From Bacteroidales bacterium (GTDB lineage Bacteria > Bacteroidota > Bacteroidia > Bacteroidales > ML635J-15), in the NCBI GenBank assembly GCA_028696755.1, contig JAQVGK010000072.1, positions 1 through 10,530 of the forward strand: DNA of 10,530 nt, given 5' to 3'. Below are positions 1 through 6,070 of the stretch, in pieces; the stretch's first letter is position 1, and the number at the start of each line of letters is the position of its first letter. A model generated the notes under the pieces. The model saw only the letters and a program-made list of their open reading frames with translations. It did no database searches and was not told the DNA's origin. The translations under genes were made by a program, and so were the position numbers.

Positions 1-44
1 ATAAAATCTTGTACATATTTTTTTTTGCAATTTAGGTATTTTTT

Positions 45-77
45 AAATTTCGTGAAATTTTTAACAAAATTTTTCAC
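45..77. promoter_or_regulatory. Overlapping inverted repeats upstream of the first operon (possible operator)
   Basis: Two overlapping inverted repeats lie just upstream of the -7 box at 98-105. AAATTTC (45-51) pairs with GAAATTT (54-60), and GTGAAA (52-57) pairs with TTTCAC (72-77). Their position near the -33 region would suit an operator, perhaps for the XRE regulator encoded two genes downstream. The region is extremely AT-rich, so chance symmetry is a real alternative. Confidence 0.3.
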
Positions 78-97
78 TTTTCAATGTTATTTATTTC

Positions 98-105
98 TAA
101 CTTTG
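98..105 (+). promoter_or_regulatory. Bacteroidota-type -7 promoter box
   Basis: TAACTTTG matches the Bacteroidota -7 consensus TAnnTTTG exactly. It would start transcription around 110-113, about 20 nt before the ATG at 132. This argues against the in-frame ATG at 84, which would lie upstream of the transcript. No clear TTG -33 element was found at the expected distance. Confidence 0.6.
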
Positions 106-131
106 TGTTAGAATTATTTAACATTATCATT

Positions 132-530
132 ATGAAAAGACATTGGATTATTATTCTAGTTGCAGCTCTTGTTTTAGCATCAACATTGTTTTTGTTTTTA
201 TCGTCGGGATTCGAACCAGCAAAAACCGATTATGTACATTTTGGAATAATCGGGTTTCTTGTAGCAGCCGCAGTGTTTATTGCAATAAAAAAGATGGGAA
301 ATGCACGACGTGGCGAGCCTCAGGAAGATGAACTTTCCAAAAAGTTAATGCAAAAAGCATCGTCACTTTCTTATTTTGTGTCGCTCTACATTTGGGTGGT
401 GATTCTGTATTTAAAAGATCGTGTTACAATGGACATCGAAGAGCTCATTGGCAGCGGAATTCTCGCCATGGGAGTAGTCTGGATTTTATCAATGACATTT
501 TATTATTTTAGTGGACTTAGAAATGAATAA
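132..530 (+). CDS. DUF2178-like four-helix small membrane protein
   Basis: This encodes a 132-aa inner-membrane protein with four predicted hydrophobic segments at about residues 5-25, 35-54, 78-95 and 106-127. A short polar loop (55-77) contains the [13 protein letters not shown] stretch. Size, helix layout and the acidic DE-x-L/K-KA loop resemble the DUF2178 group, which is often encoded just before a small XRE regulator, as here. The start at 132 (MKRHW) was preferred because a TAnnTTTG box at 98-105 puts the ATG at 84 outside the transcript. The 3' end overlaps the regulator start by 8 nt, so the two are very likely cotranscribed and translationally coupled. The molecular function is unknown. 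Family assignment is from memory of layout, not from a search. Confidence 0.75.
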   Translation: MKRHWIIILVAALVLASTLFLFLSSGFEPAKTDYVHFGIIGFLVAAAVFIAIKKMGNARRGEPQEDELSKKLMQKASSLSYFVSLYIWVVILYLKDRVTMDIEELIGSGILAMGVVWILSMTFYYFSGLRNE

Positions 531-717
531 TAGAATAAAGGAATTTAGAGCAAGGACAGGAATCACGCAAGAAGAACTCGCCAAAATGGTAAATGTGCGT
601 CGCGAAACAATTGTATTTCTGGAGAAAAATAAGTACAACCCATCGTTAAAACTAGCTCATGATCTTGCTAAGGTTTTTGGAGTAATAATAGAAGATCTAT
701 TTATATTTGATAACTAA
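523..717 (+). CDS. Small XRE-family (Cro/CI-type) transcriptional regulator
   Basis: This 64-aa protein is essentially a single helix-turn-helix domain. The helices lie at about residues 3-11, 15-22 (TQEELAKM), 26-35 (recognition helix, RRETIVFLE) and 42-51, and the protein ends in the characteristic IEDLFIFDN tail. Proteins of this length with RRETI...LEKxKYNPSL are common stand-alone DNA-binding regulators paired with small membrane proteins. The ATG at 523 was chosen because it gives the usual [11 protein letters not shown]-terminus; a GTG at 511 would add four residues. It overlaps the preceding membrane-protein gene by 8 nt. By analogy it may repress its own operon, and the inverted repeats at 45-77 are candidate sites. 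It carries no ligand-binding domain, so any signal would probably come from the membrane partner; this is inference. Confidence 0.88.
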   Translation: MNNRIKEFRARTGITQEELAKMVNVRRETIVFLEKNKYNPSLKLAHDLAKVFGVIIEDLFIFDN

Positions 718-736
718 ACTAAAGATTAGGATTACT

Positions 737-1330
737 ATGCAATACTTTTTAGGAAATTTAGGAAATTCCGAAAGCAGTTCACAACAAGCGATTCAGCTAC
801 GCAGCATTATTTTGTCGGAAAAGCCTGAAACTGAAACATTAAATGAATTCAAACAATTTGTTTTAGTTCAAAACCAGCTTTTGCCCGACAGCATTTCGAT
901 GATTAACAAAGCGTTAATGGCAAATTATGGTAGTGAATATCTCGGATTAGGGAAAGATGACTTTAGTTTAAAGTTAAACATCTATAAGCAATTTATAGAA
1001 CAATTTCCACAAATAGCTAGTTTCAAATTCTATTATGCCGAATGCAGTTTGATTTTAGGTGTGTCGGCCGAAGAAATTTATCCAATTTTAAAAGAAGGTA
1101 TGCTTCAGGATGAAAATAATAATAATTATCCATCGGCAGACCTATTTGAGTTTATCCAGGACAGTGATTTTAGCTTTGATTTTGACATACTACTTTTGGG
1201 AAAATATTATCAACCATGCAGTAAAGAATGCTTTGAAGATTGGATATCAGACTACAAAAAACAATACGTTAGTCCCGAACAAATACTCGTTTTAGATTCA
1301 TTAAAATGGAAAGGCGACATTCAGCCTTGA
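737..1330 (+). CDS. Unrecognised acidic helical protein, 197 aa
   Basis: I do not recognise a family. The protein is soluble, with no signal peptide or membrane segment, rich in Glu, Asp, Gln and Asn, and appears mostly helical. Residues 80-125 (two helices around KFYYAECSLILGVSAEEIY) look faintly like a tetratricopeptide-type hairpin, but no convincing repeat follows. There are three cysteines (103, 161, 165), the last two in a CSKEC motif. An Asn run (127-130) probably marks a loop. It begins 19 nt after the XRE regulator stop with no clear promoter between, so it is probably the third gene of that operon. A TTG at 707 in the same frame overlaps the regulator and is less likely. It converges on trxB, with 28 nt between stops. 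Confidence 0.65.
   Translation: MQYFLGNLGNSESSSQQAIQLRSIILSEKPETETLNEFKQFVLVQNQLLPDSISMINKALMANYGSEYLGLGKDDFSLKLNIYKQFIEQFPQIASFKFYYAECSLILGVSAEEIYPILKEGMLQDENNNNYPSADLFEFIQDSDFSFDFDILLLGKYYQPCSKECFEDWISDYKKQYVSPEQILVLDSLKWKGDIQP
1311..1328 (-). terminator. Weak hairpin downstream of the thioredoxin reductase gene
   Basis: AAGGC (1311-1315) and GCCTT (1324-1328) form a 5-bp stem with an 8-nt loop, 30 nt past the reductase stop. On the minus strand it is followed by TCCATTTTAA, a poor U-tract. It overlaps the end of the convergent gene, so it is at best a weak terminator. Confidence 0.25.
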
Positions 1331-1358
1331 AAGAATGCATAAAAACAAATTCGCCAGC

Positions 1359-2288
1359 TTAGTTGTGCAAATTCCTCAAATAATCTGCTGCACTTAATGC
1401 CGCAATTGTTCCATCCGCTACTGCAGTTGTTATTTGGCGATATCTTTTAACAATGCTATCTCCAGCTGCAAACACACCCGGTATATTTGTTTTCATATCT
1501 TGGTCAACAATAATTTCTTTATTCTGATTAAGAGTTAACAAATCATCGAGTCCTTCGGTATTTGGTGCATATCCAATAAAAACAAATACTCCGTCGATAT
1601 CCATTTCGGTTTTGTTTCCAGTAGGGATATGCTCAATTACAGCTTTTCGTAATGATTCATCGCCAGTTAACTCGGCAATTCTTGACTCCATAATGAAACT
1701 TATTTTCGGATTTGCTTTAGCCTCATCAATTACTGCTGGAAAAGCTTGAAAATGATCGAATTGGTGAACTACAGTAACTTTTGTAGCATATTTAGTTAGA
1801 GTTCCAGCTTCTTCGAGAGCCGAATTCCCTCCACCGACGACAATAATTTCCTTGCCTTCGAAGAAATCGCCATCACAGGTTGCGCAATACGATACACCGC
1901 TGCCTTTGTAAAAGCTTTCGCCAGGCACACCCAAATAACGAGGACGTCCACCAGTGGCAAATATCACAGACTTAGATTTTATAATTCTGCCATCTTCAAG
2001 TTCAAGAACTTTTACCTCAGAGTTAATATCATATTTGCTTATTTTGATATTGCCCATAAGTTTACAACCGAACTCTTTGGCTTGCTTTTTCATTGTATTT
2101 GCAAGCATATATCCGTTTGTAAGCTCTACGCCAGGATAATTTGCAACTTCGTTTGTCATTACAACCTGACCGCCAAAACTTCCTTCGTTAAGAATTACAG
2201 TTTTAAGTTTAGCTCTCGAGCTATATATTCCTGCTGTAAGTCCTGCCGGACCACCACCAATTATTGCTACATCAAATATTTCGTCCAT
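1359..2288 (-). CDS. trxB: Thioredoxin reductase-like flavoprotein lacking the NADPH motif
   Basis: This 309-aa protein is full length for low-Mr thioredoxin reductases. It has FAD motifs GGGPAG (11-16) and GVFAAGD (271-277), the redox-active CATC (135-138), the GGGNSA nucleotide-fold loop (152-157) and the conserved RQITTA segment (284-289). These enzymes pass electrons through FAD and the disulfide to thioredoxin in the cytoplasm. Where NADPH-dependent members have HRRxxxR to hold the 2'-phosphate, this one has HQFDHFQ (175-181), with no arginine. That is the kind of change seen in ferredoxin-dependent flavin thioredoxin reductases (FFTR) of clostridia and other atypical reductases, so the donor may be reduced ferredoxin or NADH. 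This is inference. It lies downstream of an atypical thioredoxin, separated by a strong terminator, and no separate promoter is visible. The symbol follows family membership and does not imply NADPH use. Confidence 0.93.
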   Translation of the reverse strand: MDEIFDVAIIGGGPAGLTAGIYSSRAKLKTVILNEGSFGGQVVMTNEVANYPGVELTNGYMLANTMKKQAKEFGCKLMGNIKISKYDINSEVKVLELEDGRIIKSKSVIFATGGRPRYLGVPGESFYKGSGVSYCATCDGDFFEGKEIIVVGGGNSALEEAGTLTKYATKVTVVHQFDHFQAFPAVIDEAKANPKISFIMESRIAELTGDESLRKAVIEHIPTGNKTEMDIDGVFVFIGYAPNTEGLDDLLTLNQNKEIIVDQDMKTNIPGVFAAGDSIVKRYRQITTAVADGTIAALSAADYLRNLHN

Positions 2289-2301
2289 AATTAAAAATGT
2301 T

Positions 2302-2335
2302 AAAAAATCCCAGAGTAGTAATTACTACTCCGGGA
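2302..2335 (-). terminator. Intrinsic terminator/attenuator between the thioredoxin-like gene and trxB
   Basis: A perfect 18-nt palindrome (2313-2330, arms GAGTAGTAA/TTACTACTC) is extended across one A/C mismatch by TCCC (2308-2311) and GGGA (2332-2335). On the minus strand the stem is followed directly by TTTTTTA. It sits 20 nt after the thioredoxin-like stop and 19 nt before the trxB ATG, leaving little room for a trxB promoter. Partial read-through, giving more thioredoxin than reductase, is the simplest reading. Confidence 0.82.
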
Positions 2336-2355
2336 CTATGTAATAAAAACCTGGC

Positions 2356-2700
2356 CTAGAATTTAGAATCTAAAATAGAAGTTACCTGCTGTCTGTTCTG
2401 TATGCTTGTTGTTGCCTGAACCACCTCACCATTTTTGTAATACATTGTAAATGGTAGGCCCATAAAACCACGACATGCTGGATCGTTGCGAATAATTCCA
2501 GCCTCGGGACTATCGAAAGCCATTACAGCAAATTTAACATGCGGATACTCATCTTCAATCTCTTCCATAATGTCGTAAACTGGAATACACATTGGTCCCA
2601 TGCGACCGCACACAACCATTAGATTTGGATTCTCTTGTTGCATTTTTTTCAATTGTTCTGCTGTTTCGATTTCTGGTAAACCTGTCTGTAAGTACTTCAT
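2356..2700 (-). CDS. Atypical thioredoxin-family protein with CGRMGPMC active-site region
   Basis: This 114-aa cytoplasmic protein has a thioredoxin fold. It contains a strand leading to the active-site region (LMVVCGRMGPMC, 27-38), a long helix (39-50), the cis-proline segment FMGLPFTMYYKNGE (79-92) and a C-terminal helix. Aligned by spacing to the following helix, Cys38 matches the second Cys of the usual WCGPC. The first Cys position is Gly35, so the motif reads GPMC, with Cys31 four residues earlier. A third Cys (76) precedes the cis-Pro strand. It therefore cannot use the standard CxxC chemistry; a Cys31-Cys38 disulfide or single-Cys mechanism is possible. The gene is first in the pair with the noncanonical reductase, which suggests the two are dedicated partners. 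A TTTATTTG box at 2736-2743 is its likely -7 element. Confidence 0.85.
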   Translation of the reverse strand: MKYLQTGLPEIETAEQLKKMQQENPNLMVVCGRMGPMCIPVYDIMEEIEDEYPHVKFAVMAFDSPEAGIIRNDPACRGFMGLPFTMYYKNGEVVQATTSIQNRQQVTSILDSKF

Positions 2701-2724
2701 AATTTTATTTTTAATTTGTTAATA

Positions 2725-2770
2725 ATTTCGTTTTGCAAATAAACAGCGAAATATTCATTTGGCTTTCAAA
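2725..2770 (-). promoter_or_regulatory. Probable promoter of the thioredoxin-like gene, inside an inverted repeat
   Basis: On the minus strand TTTATTTG (2743-2736) differs from the Bacteroidota -7 consensus at one base, and TTTG (2770-2767) lies 23 nt upstream as a possible -33. The -7 box is enclosed by the inverted repeat ATTTCG (2725-2730)/CGAAAT (2747-2752), a plausible operator. The divergent Crp/Fnr regulator is a candidate binder. Both calls rest on short matches. Confidence 0.4.
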
Positions 2771-2840
2771 ATTGACCTGCACAACCATAGCACAGAATCT
2801 GAACTAGAACAGTTTTTTTTCTATCAAACAATAGTTTTTA

Positions 2841-2848
2841 TAAATTTG
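2841..2848 (+). promoter_or_regulatory. Bacteroidota-type -7 box of the Crp/Fnr gene
   Basis: TAAATTTG matches TAnnTTTG exactly and lies 16 nt before the ATG at 2865, giving a leader of only about 10 nt. No convincing TTG -33 element is present at the usual spacing, which would fit a promoter that needs an activator. Confidence 0.6.
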
Positions 2849-2864
2849 CGAAAAACAAAAAGTA

Positions 2865-3548
2865 ATGAACGGCAAGAAAAACAAACCAGTTGAAGATATA
2901 GCAAATTGTTTTGCGGTTTTATATCCCGAGGAGCTGGAGTTCTTGAGGGACAAGAAAACTCAACTTGAGTACTCCAAAGGAGAACAGATTTTTAAACAAG
3001 GTGCTTTTGCTCCACATGTTATTTACATTAATGATGGTTTGGTTAAAGTCTCGATTCAGACAGGTTTCGGCAAGCAACTTAACATTAGGATCGCACGAAC
3101 AGGTGAATTTTTAGCATTTTCATCTGTGTTCGGTGATACAACATATTCTTACACCGCAACAGCTTTGCGAAACTCTACTATATGTATGATTGAAAGAGAT
3201 GCTCTTAAAAATCTACTCGAAGAAAACTCCGATTTTTCTATGCGCATAACTTCTCGAAATTGCCGAAACGAATCGCGACTTTTCGAAATAATTAGAAATA
3301 TCGCATATAAGCAAATGCCCGGAAAACTTGCCTCAGCATTGATTTATCTTTCATCGCCAGACTTTGCCGGAGAAAGTATTTTCACAATGCTTACTCGACA
3401 AGAGCTTGCCGATTTTGCATCTGTATCAACCGAAAGTGCTATTAAAATCCTGAAAGAATTTGAACAGGAAGGAATTATCGAGCTAAATGGTAAGGATATA
3501 TTGATTCTTAAAAAAGATAAACTTGAAGAAATTAGTCTTAAAGGCTAA
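2865..3548 (+). CDS. Crp/Fnr-family transcriptional regulator
   Basis: This 227-aa protein has an N-terminal cyclic-nucleotide-binding-type beta-roll (about residues 18-125, with KGEQIFKQG at 38-46 and GLVKV at 58-62), a dimerisation helix (about 122-150) and a C-terminal winged helix-turn-helix (about 172-216). Its recognition region is LTRQELADFASVSTESAIKI. It lacks the FNR [4Fe-4S] cysteine cluster: only Cys15, 107 and 133 are present, in unsuitable positions. The phosphate-binding Arg-Ser/Thr of cAMP-binding CRP is also not evident, the equivalent loop being EFLAFSSVFG. The effector is therefore unknown. It is divergent from the atypical thioredoxin pair across 164 bp, so it may regulate that pair. 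Its 3' end overlaps the convergent hydrolase gene by 11 bp. Confidence 0.9.
   Translation: MNGKKNKPVEDIANCFAVLYPEELEFLRDKKTQLEYSKGEQIFKQGAFAPHVIYINDGLVKVSIQTGFGKQLNIRIARTGEFLAFSSVFGDTTYSYTATALRNSTICMIERDALKNLLEENSDFSMRITSRNCRNESRLFEIIRNIAYKQMPGKLASALIYLSSPDFAGESIFTMLTRQELADFASVSTESAIKILKEFEQEGIIELNGKDILILKKDKLEEISLKG
3532..3548. terminator. Weak bidirectional hairpin at overlapping convergent stops
   Basis: TTAGTC (3532-3537) and GGCTAA (3543-3548) form a 6-bp stem including one G-T pair, with a 5-nt loop. It covers both stop codons of the tail-to-tail genes. U-tracts on either side are poor (AAGTTT on plus, ATTTC on minus), so efficiency is doubtful. Confidence 0.25.
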
Positions 3549-4650
3549 AAGTTTCACCAGGAATTACTTTAATTACAGAAACCTTCTTCTTCTCAGCTTC
3601 GACGTGAGCTCTGTTTAGTGGCTCGTCCCATGAGTGAATAGAAAGATTGAAAGCCGAATTGTGCACTGGCAACATCTTTTCTGCACTAAGGTCTTGGGCT
3701 GCCTGCACCGATTCCTCAGGCACCATGTGTATTTCGTGCCAAAGTTCGTTATACTGACCACACTCCATAATTGCCAGATCGAAAGGACCATATTTTTCGC
3801 CAATTTTCGCAAACCCTGAAAAATAGCCCGAATCTCCAGAGAAAAATATTTTGTAATTTTCGCCAGCAATTACCCAAGAGCACCAAAGAGAAGAATTTCT
3901 GTGTCGTGGATCGCGACCGCTAAAATGTTGTCCAGGAGTACAAGCAAGTTTTAAACCTTGGTACACTGTTTCGTCCCACCAATCAAGTTCTGTAATGCGC
4001 GAATCTTCTACCCCCCATTTACGCAAATGCTCACCAACAGCAAGCGGAACAAAATAATGTTCAACCTGTTTGTCAATTTTTTTGATCGTTGGATAATCCA
4101 AATGATCGAAATGATCATGCGAAATAATTACAGCATCAATTTTTCCTAATCTGGCTAAATCAGAATCATCAATATGTAAAGCGTTCTCAAATTTTTTTAC
4201 CCCAAAAGTAAAAGGTGATGCATTCTCGCTGAGCATTGGATCCAGCAACAAGCGTTTGCCTTCGATGTCAATCATCAGAGCAGAATGGCCAAACCATGTA
4301 ACTTGAGTAATTTCATGAATTGGTTTATCGAATTTTATTAGCGACTTATCCGAAATTTTAATATCCTTTGGCGGGCGTTTGTTTGGCGGAGACGAGAAAA
4401 AAGTTTTAAACATCTTGCCAAATTTCGAGCTATTCATCTTCATCTCAATCATACCCTCGTTGTGAAACGAACCATTTCTGAACTGCTTGGAGTTCATTAT
4501 CTTCTCATCCTTTTCATAATCTGGAATTCGACCAAACTGTGGGAGCAAAAACACAAGGTTAAAAGCAATTATTGAGATAACTACTAAAGCAAGAATTATT
4601 ATAAGAAGCATTTTCATTTGTTTTCTGATAAAAACAGTCTTAGCCATCAA
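3538..4650 (-). CDS. Membrane-anchored metallo-beta-lactamase-fold hydrolase (RomA/NAPE-PLD-like)
   Basis: This 370-aa protein has one N-terminal membrane anchor (about 14-36). An MBL-fold domain follows: WFGHSALMIDIEGKRLLLDP (119-138), the metal motif HDHFDH (178-183), then His242 (PGQHFSGR), Asp273 (SGDSGY) and His330 (PVHNSAF). This order of two-metal ligands matches the group holding NAPE-hydrolysing phospholipase D and bacterial RomA-like proteins. Members act on phosphodiester or lipid-like substrates; the substrate here is unknown. The anchor, with little N-terminal charge asymmetry, leaves it open whether the domain faces cytoplasm or periplasm. The start used is the first ATG; a second ATG is the next codon. 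It begins 17 nt after the nitroreductase stop with no visible promoter, so the two probably share a transcript. Confidence 0.88.
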   Translation of the reverse strand: MMAKTVFIRKQMKMLLIIILALVVISIIAFNLVFLLPQFGRIPDYEKDEKIMNSKQFRNGSFHNEGMIEMKMNSSKFGKMFKTFFSSPPNKRPPKDIKISDKSLIKFDKPIHEITQVTWFGHSALMIDIEGKRLLLDPMLSENASPFTFGVKKFENALHIDDSDLARLGKIDAVIISHDHFDHLDYPTIKKIDKQVEHYFVPLAVGEHLRKWGVEDSRITELDWWDETVYQGLKLACTPGQHFSGRDPRHRNSSLWCSWVIAGENYKIFFSGDSGYFSGFAKIGEKYGPFDLAIMECGQYNELWHEIHMVPEESVQAAQDLSAEKMLPVHNSAFNLSIHSWDEPLNRAHVEAEKKKVSVIKVIPGETFSL

Positions 4651-4667
4651 ATGTTTATAATTTTAGC

Positions 4668-5411
4668 TTATTCCAGAAACCCCTGCTTTTTTAGTACATC
4701 AAACAAAACTTTTGAGAAATGTTCGTTGTTTGCCTTCGAGTATCTTATATCGGTAAATACTTGTGCCAAACTCTCTTTATTGTTTTCCTTTACAAATTGC
4801 TTGCTGTCCTCGCGTGATTCTTTTTCAGCATAAATACTGTTGATTGTAGCTTCGTCAAAATCATGGTATTTCTCATAATGAACAACAGCCTCCATCGGAA
4901 GTCGGTCGGTTAGCTCAGGAATATCAGCAGGATAACCCATAGTTACAGCTGTAACAGGAACTACGCCTTTGGGAAGATTTAAAATTTCGATAATTTTATC
5001 AGGATTATAAATTGCTGTTCCAAGATAACAAATTCCAAGACCATGTGATTCGGCTTCGATGCAAGCATTTTGAGCAGCGATAATTGCATCAATGGCAGCG
5101 GTTAAAAATGATAGGAAATTATCATATCCCGGTTCTGCATTACGCTGACGGCACCATTTGTTAAACCTGTTAAAATCGGCACAAAAAGTAAGAATTGCAG
5201 GTGCCTGCTTTGCCATCGGCTGGTTAAAATGGGCAGGCGCCATGGCATCCTTTATCTGTTGATCGGTTGTAACAACAATGCTGTAAACCTGCATATTTCC
5301 AGTATTCGACGCTCTGATAGCAGCTTGCAAAACCGAATTCATTACCTCTTCAGGAATTGCAGTATCCTGATACTTGCGAATTGAACGATGTTCGAAAATC
5401 TCTCTTACCAT
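4668..5411 (-). CDS. FMN-dependent nitroreductase-family oxidoreductase (NfsA-like)
   Basis: This 247-aa protein is close to the usual length of the NfsA-like branch. It has the FMN phosphate-binding HRSIRKY (8-14), ASNTGNMQ (34-41), the helix AIDAIIAAQNACIEAES (106-122), the GLGICYLG FMN-binding loop (124-131) and PVTAVTMGYP (152-161). Family members use NAD(P)H to reduce nitroaromatics, quinones or flavins in the cytoplasm; the physiological substrate is unknown. The start at 5411 was chosen over an in-frame ATG at 5486, because the latter lies inside an intergenic palindrome and a perfect -7 box (TAATTTTG, 5434-5427) sits just upstream of 5411. The C-terminal 60 residues are charged and less typical. 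It is the first gene of a likely two-gene unit with the MBL-fold hydrolase. Confidence 0.9.
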   Translation of the reverse strand: MVREIFEHRSIRKYQDTAIPEEVMNSVLQAAIRASNTGNMQVYSIVVTTDQQIKDAMAPAHFNQPMAKQAPAILTFCADFNRFNKWCRQRNAEPGYDNFLSFLTAAIDAIIAAQNACIEAESHGLGICYLGTAIYNPDKIIEILNLPKGVVPVTAVTMGYPADIPELTDRLPMEAVVHYEKYHDFDEATINSIYAEKESREDSKQFVKENNKESLAQVFTDIRYSKANNEHFSKVLFDVLKKQGFLE

Positions 5412-5426
5412 AAAAAAAAGTTTTTG

Positions 5427-5434
5427 CAAAATTA
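5427..5434 (-). promoter_or_regulatory. -7 promoter box of the nitroreductase gene
   Basis: On the minus strand 5434-5427 reads TAATTTTG, an exact TAnnTTTG match 15 nt before the ATG at 5411. It fixes the start and implies a leader of about 10 nt. No clear -33 TTG was found; that region merges into the palindrome at 5460-5534. Confidence 0.55.
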
Positions 5435-5459
5435 TAAAAAAGTTTCTAACTCTGTTTTT

Positions 5460-5534
5460 AATTGCATACATGTAGGGCAAATTCATGGTTCCTGAGCGAA
5501 GTCGAAGGATGAATTTGCCCTACAATATGCAATT
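5460..5534. repeat. 75-nt intergenic palindrome with REP-like core
   Basis: The left arm (5460-5486) and right arm (5509-5534) are complementary over about 25 bp with one small internal mismatch/bulge. The inner 16 bp (TGTAGGGCAAATTCAT and its complement) are perfect. The 22-nt spacer holds CCTGAGCGAAGTCGAAGG, which resembles a short sequence I recall recurring between genes in many Bacteroidota genomes, including REP-type elements. It lies between the divergent nitroreductase and TonB-domain genes. It is probably a mobile palindromic repeat (REP/MITE type); terminator activity is unlikely because no transcript ends here. Confidence 0.8.
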
Positions 5535-5583
5535 ATGATAAAACTTCCATAAACATATCACTCCGAACTTTAGACACTTTTTT

Positions 5584-5614
5584 TTTGCACAATATTTGCA
5601 AAAAGCCTAACTTG
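5584..5614 (+). promoter_or_regulatory. Possible promoter of the secreted-protein pair
   Basis: TTTG (5584-5587) is followed after 20 nt by TAACTTG (5608-5614), a near match to the -33/-7 pair with one base missing from TAnnTTTG. It ends 17 nt before the ATG at 5632. The imperfect -7 box limits confidence. Confidence 0.4.
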
Positions 5615-5631
5615 TCGCAAAATAAAATTCT

Positions 5632-6045
5632 ATGAAAAAGACATTATTATTTTTTACCATACTTATAGTTTTTGCAGCTGTTACAAATGCTCAGGACTAT
5701 ACCGACCCACAGAATATGGACGTAAATTACAACCGAGAAGCTGAATATCCTGGCGGAATAAATAAATTTATTGGAGATTTGTGGATGCTGATGGAATACT
5801 CTCAAGAAGCCATTGATGCAAAAGCTGATGGCGAAATTATGGTAAGTTTTGATGTTGAAGCCGATAGTACAGTTACGGGAGTTTCAATTATCATGGGGAT
5901 GGGAATGGGAATCGACGAGGAATTTGAAAGAGTTCTTAAAACAATGAAATTTGCTCCCGCTCTTGCCGAAGGAAATCCTGTTAAAATGAACGTAATGCTG
6001 AATATTCCAATTAGGGTAGGACCCAATTCAAAAAAGAAACTTTAA
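5632..6045 (+). CDS. Secreted stand-alone TonB C-terminal-domain protein
   Basis: This 137-aa protein has a clear Sec signal peptide (about 1-20, ending VTNA before QDYT). It is followed by one TonB C-terminal-type domain (about 37-129): AEYPGGINKF at its start, DGEIMVSFDVEADSTVTGV in the central strands, FERVLKTMKFAPA, and a final strand. In TonB this domain contacts outer-membrane receptors. Here there is no transmembrane anchor or Pro-rich linker, so it is predicted to be a free periplasmic protein, a form common in Bacteroidota and of unclear function. A Met/Gly run (MGMGMG) interrupts the expected strand pair. It is followed after 25 nt by another secreted-protein gene, probably cotranscribed. 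Confidence 0.82.
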   Translation: MKKTLLFFTILIVFAAVTNAQDYTDPQNMDVNYNREAEYPGGINKFIGDLWMLMEYSQEAIDAKADGEIMVSFDVEADSTVTGVSIIMGMGMGIDEEFERVLKTMKFAPALAEGNPVKMNVMLNIPIRVGPNSKKKL

Positions 6046-6070
6046 CCTAAATAAACTTAAACCTAAAACC

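Noticed and set aside
84..131. Upstream ATG extending the first membrane protein by 16 residues
   Set aside because: The exact TAnnTTTG box at 98-105 lies downstream of this ATG, so it would not be in the transcript; the extension is also untypical for the family.
2865..3548. Crp/Fnr protein as an oxygen-sensing FNR
   Set aside because: The four-cysteine iron-sulfur cluster is absent; only three scattered Cys are present.
5412..5486. N-terminal extension of the nitroreductase to an ATG at 5486
   Set aside because: It falls within the palindromic repeat and upstream of the promoter box at 5427-5434; homologous proteins start near the REIFEHRSIRKY segment.
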